Shown here: piece after piece, positions 32,259-34,948 of the stretch
How positions within the stretch are numbered: position 1 is the first letter of the stretch
Layout: each line of letters opens with the position of its first letter
Program-made: the position numbers and the translations under genes
NCBI RefSeq assembly: GCF_934202865.1
Contig: NZ_CAKPYL010000009.1
Location: 1-34,948 of the forward strand
DNA from: an uncultured Fenollaria sp.
GTDB taxonomy: Bacteria; Bacillota; Clostridia; Tissierellales; Peptoniphilaceae
DNA: 34,948 nt
Direction of reading: 5' to 3'
Notes under the pieces: generated by a model
Told to the model about the DNA's origin: nothing
Seen by the model: the letters and a program-made list of their open reading frames with translations, nothing else
The model's database searches: none

Positions 32259-33448
32259 TATATTTCTCCTTTCGCAATTGCCTCATCATATAGAGGTGAC
32301 ATTTGTCTTAATCTTTCAATAATCTTTACTAGGCTATCTACAACGTAGTCTACATCTTCATCTGTAATTTCTTCTGAGAATGTTAATCTTAAAGATCCAT
32401 GAGCAATTTCGTGTGGTAAGCCTATTGCAAGTAATACATGTGATGGATCTAATGAACCAGATGCACATGCAGAACCTGTTGAACCAGCTATGCCCATAGC
32501 GTCAAGCATTAGTAGAAGCGCTTCGCCTTCAACGTACTTGAAGCAGAATGAAGCATTTCCTGGTAGTCTTCTTTCTGGATCCTTGCTGCCATTATATAGT
32601 GTATATGGAATTTTTTCCATAATTTCTTTAACTAATCTATCTCTTTTATCTCTTAAATGATTATTATGCTTTTCAAAATTATCATATAATAATTCTATAG
32701 CTTTAGCAAGACCGATAATTTCAGCAGTATTTTCAGTTCCTGCTCTCCTCTTTCTTTCTTGTCCACCACCATGAATTAAGTTGTCGATATTAACACCTTT
32801 TCTAATATATAGAGCGCCTATACCCTTTGGTCCGTATAGCTTATGGCCTGATAAACTCATCATGTCTATGCCAAGGTCTTCTACGTCTATCCTAACATTA
32901 CCAACTGCTTGAACAGCGTCTGTATGGAATAGAGCGTTGTGTTTATGAGCTATAGCAGCTGCTTCTTTGATCGGCTGTATAGTTCCTATCTCGTTATTAG
33001 CAAACATTATACTAACTAAGATAGTATCGTCTCTCATGGCATTTTCAAGTTCATTAAGGTCAATGAAGCCTTCTTCATCAACGCTTAAATATGTTACCTC
33101 AAAACCTTCTTTTTCCAAGAACTTGCATGTATTAAGTATAGCCGGATGCTCAATCGCAGTCGTAATTATGTGTTTACCCTTGTCCTCGTACTTAAATGCA
33201 GTTCCCTTTAAAGCCCAGTTGTCAGACTCTGAGCCACAGCTTGTAAAATATATCTCATCTGCCTTGCAGTTAAAGTATGATGCTATCTTCTCCCTTGCTT
33301 CTACCACATCTTTCTTCACTTCAGTTGCTAGTGAATAAAGACTTGATGCGTTAAAATACTTTTCATCAAAATATGGTAGCATCGCATCTATAACTTCTTT
33401 TCTAACTCTTGTTGTTGCAGCGTTATCCAAATAAATAAAGCCCATCAT
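32258..33448 (-). CDS. NifS/IscS-like cysteine desulfurase
   Basis: A 396-residue PLP enzyme that takes sulfur from cysteine for Fe-S assembly. The N-terminus IYLDNAATTR, the PLP-lysine block SLSGHKLYGPKGIGALY (about 202-218) and the active-site Cys in STGSACASGSLDPSHVL (about 328-344) are all present. The neighbouring nifU confirms the role. It has a consensus promoter (33585-33613) and a leader of about 130 nt. GGGGG precedes two adjacent ATGs, of which the second (33445) has the better spacing. It heads the long minus-strand run. Confidence 0.96.
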   Translation of the reverse strand: MMGFIYLDNAATTRVRKEVIDAMLPYFDEKYFNASSLYSLATEVKKDVVEAREKIASYFNCKADEIYFTSCGSESDNWALKGTAFKYEDKGKHIITTAIEHPAILNTCKFLEKEGFEVTYLSVDEEGFIDLNELENAMRDDTILVSIMFANNEIGTIQPIKEAAAIAHKHNALFHTDAVQAVGNVRIDVEDLGIDMMSLSGHKLYGPKGIGALYIRKGVNIDNLIHGGGQERKRRAGTENTAEIIGLAKAIELLYDNFEKHNNHLRDKRDRLVKEIMEKIPYTLYNGSKDPERRLPGNASFCFKYVEGEALLLMLDAMGIAGSTGSACASGSLDPSHVLLAIGLPHEIAHGSLRLTFSEEITDEDVDYVVDSLVKIIERLRQMSPLYDEAIAKGEI

Positions 33449-33584
33449 AATCCCCCTTTATAAAATCATAAAAAAATAAAATATCCCTATTTTATCTAAT
33501 ATGTATAATCTTTGTGATAATAAAATTATCTATGTAATATGATTGGCTTCTAATATGTATATGTATTTATTCAATTCTACATTG

Positions 33585-33613
33585 ATTATAATATATATTC
33601 CCAACTTTGTCAA
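33585..33613 (-). promoter_or_regulatory. Consensus sigma-A promoter of the nifS-nifU run
   Basis: Exact TTGACA (33608-33613), 17-nt spacer, exact TATAAT (33585-33590), minus strand. The leader to nifS is about 130 nt and contains TACATATTAGA twice, about 53 nt apart (plus-strand TCTAATATGTA near 33496 and 33549). Confidence 0.9.
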
Positions 33614-33652
33614 GGATTAAGCAGAAATATCTTATAAACTTATTGATTAAGC

Positions 33653-33689
33653 AAAAAATATATCCGTAAGGACTGACCCTACGGATATA
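33653..33689 (-). terminator. Terminator of the second stalk-domain surface-protein gene
   Basis: Minus-strand 10-bp stem TATATCCGTA/TACGGATATA with 11-nt loop and T6 tail, about 27 nt after the stop codon. Confidence 0.88.
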
Positions 33690-33715
33690 TCATAATGCAT
33701 ATTGCTTTGTATTAA

Positions 33716-34948
33716 TTATTTAATTATAGTTACCTTTCTATTTATTGCGTCCCAGAAAATGTTTACATTGTCTTTTAAGCCTAAAGCTCTAGCAATGTTA
33801 GCTACTGGAAGCATTGTTCTGCCATTAACAATTTCAGGTTTTACATCGCTTTCGTACTTAACACCATTAACTATAATCAAATTAGTGTCAACTGGTATTT
33901 CAACTCTAAAGAACATATCTTGAATGATAACAGTTCTTGTTTCTTTTATCCAATCAACTGAAAGACCTAAAGCTTCAGCAACATATCTTATTGGAAGCAT
34001 TGTTCTGCCATTCTTGATATATGGAACTGCATCCATAGTTGTAATATTGTTGATTCCGTTAATGTCCTTATCTAATTGATTTGATCCTATAGTTATAACG
34101 ACTTTTGTTTCGATTTCTTTTTTATCTTCTTCAGTTTTTTCTTCTCTCTTGTCATCTTTATCCTCATAGCTTGGTCTATATGGTCTGTATGGTCTATATG
34201 GTCTATGAGGTCTTTCATAGTCATCTGGAATTGATGGTGTTGGTGGTGTAGGCGGCAATGGCATAGCTCTAAAGCTTACATTAACTTTTACATCGCTTTC
34301 AGGCATAACAAATGTATTATTTGTTACTGGCACTTTATTTCCACTTCCGTCCTTAACTTCAATTGATTCTACTTCATAGCCTGCATCTGCTACTATAGTT
34401 AAAGTGATGACTTCACCTTTACTAGCCGTATTCTTATCAGCTTTTACTTTTCCATGAGTAACTGGATTTATGACTACGTTGTATGTTGTTGGTGTTGGTG
34501 GAGCTTCTTCTTCAATTTTTACTGTATATTTTGCAATTTGTCCTTCGTATGTTATTGTTAGTTCTTGGCTTGGATTTGCAGCACTTGAATCGAAGCCTTT
34601 TACCATAGTTTTTTCTACGTTAACTGTTTCTTTGCTTCCATCTGATTTTGTAACTTCTATTGTTAGGTTTGTTACGTCTAAATCTTCGCCAACTTTGTAT
34701 TCTGTTTTATGGTTTGTGCTGTTTACTGCTATGCCTGTTACTGTTGGTGTAACTGGTGGAGCTTCTTCTTCAATTTTTACTGTATATGTTGTTGTTTTCC
34801 CTTCGTATGTTATTGTTAGTTCTTGGCTTGGATTTGCAGCACTTGAATCGAAGCCTTTTACCATAGATTTATCTACGTTAACTGTTTCTTTGCTTCCATC
34901 TGATTTTGTAACTTCTATTGTTAGGTTTGTTACGTCTAAATCTTCGCC
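33716..34948 (-). CDS. Secreted repeat protein with Ig-like, InlB-like and stalk domains (5' end outside the window)
   Basis: The frame is open from the window edge, giving about 410 C-terminal residues. In order: Big_3-type Ig-like repeats (TGIAVNSTNHKTEYKVGEDLDV...VKIEEEAPP), one incomplete and one full; an InlB-like repeat (TYNVVINPVTHGKVKADKNT...VKVNVSFRAM); a Pro-rich linker with PYRPYRPYRP and an acidic stretch; and a C-terminal stalk domain with RTMLPIRYVAEALGL and RTMLPVANIARALGL. The C-terminal module closely matches that of the 1247-residue protein, including the invariant RTMLP segments. No sortase motif is seen. It is likely a surface adhesin or wall-associated protein. The reported start depends on sequence outside the window. 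Confidence 0.85.
   Translation of the reverse strand, partial: GEDLDVTNLTIEVTKSDGSKETVNVDKSMVKGFDSSAANPSQELTITYEGKTTTYTVKIEEEAPPVTPTVTGIAVNSTNHKTEYKVGEDLDVTNLTIEVTKSDGSKETVNVEKTMVKGFDSSAANPSQELTITYEGQIAKYTVKIEEEAPPTPTTYNVVINPVTHGKVKADKNTASKGEVITLTIVADAGYEVESIEVKDGSGNKVPVTNNTFVMPESDVKVNVSFRAMPLPPTPPTPSIPDDYERPHRPYRPYRPYRPSYEDKDDKREEKTEEDKKEIETKVVITIGSNQLDKDINGINNITTMDAVPYIKNGRTMLPIRYVAEALGLSVDWIKETRTVIIQDMFFRVEIPVDTNLIIVNGVKYESDVKPEIVNGRTMLPVANIARALGLKDNVNIFWDAINRKVTIIK
34500..34948 (-). repeat. Near-identical 258-bp tandem repeat in the surface-protein gene
   Basis: The segment starting at 34500 repeats from 34758 to the window edge with few differences (GCAATTT versus GTTGTTT-like change, TTTTTTC versus ATTTATC). 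The period is 258 bp (86 codons). This high DNA identity suggests recent duplication or gene conversion. Confidence 0.85.

Overview
The window looks like chromosome from a low-G+C, Gram-positive, anaerobic Firmicute, most likely of the Tissierellia/Peptoniphilaceae kind. This is inferred from AT-rich coding sequence, AGGAGG-type ribosome binding sites, textbook sigma-A promoters, a two-subunit iron-sulfur serine dehydratase, formate-tetrahydrofolate ligase, RNase J, IreB, and large secreted proteins ending in 'copper amine oxidase N-terminal' (stalk) domains. No mobile element, CRISPR array or phage gene was found. Most genes lie on the minus strand; only the block at 2444-5940 runs on the plus strand.

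Layout. (1) 1-2324, minus: a tightly overlapping trio, transcribed in the order degenerate PfkB-fold protein, SbcD/YhaO-like nuclease, SbcC/YhaN-like ATPase (cut by the window edge). (2) 2444-5985, plus: a secreted, membrane-anchored, apparently catalytically dead amidohydrolase overlapping sdaAB-sdaAA, closed by a strong terminator. (3) 6006-8798, minus: fhs, a YerC/TrpR-like regulator, a small HD (alarmone-hydrolase-like) protein and tRNA-Leu(CAA). (4) 8808-14825, minus: an apparent operon of a secreted stalk-domain protein, purE, purM, purN, purH and an AzgA/NCS2-type purine permease. (5) 14845-16927, minus: a DUF6873-like protein and a eukaryote/archaeal-looking histidyl-tRNA synthetase. 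(6) 16926-20940, minus: a 1247-residue surface protein (LRRs, five Ig-like repeats, two InlB-like repeats, stalk domain) with its own consensus promoter and a roughly 200-nt leader. (7) 20941-21258: a gene-free stretch with an A21 tract/terminator and about four degenerate 47-bp repeats. (8) 21259-21587, minus: tRNA-Phe-Gly-Cys operon. (9) 21623-33613, minus: a long housekeeping run nifS-nifU-AI-2E transporter-alaS-ireB-ruvX-DUF1292-rnj-valS-CPBP protease. (10) 33653-34948, minus: the 3' part of a second repeat-bearing stalk-domain surface protein.

How it fits together: purine synthesis and salvage (pur genes and permease) sit next to one-carbon supply (fhs; PurN and PurH use 10-formyl-THF), and serine dehydratase points to amino-acid fermentation. 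The most unusual content is the facing pair of enzyme-derived proteins with missing catalytic residues (PfkB-like and D-aminoacylase-like), the four stalk-like-domain exported proteins, the A-B-A-B repeat architecture of the large surface protein, and the intergenic repeat block between two terminators. I do not see a complete new defence or biosynthetic system; the pseudoenzyme loci are the best candidates for undescribed biology.
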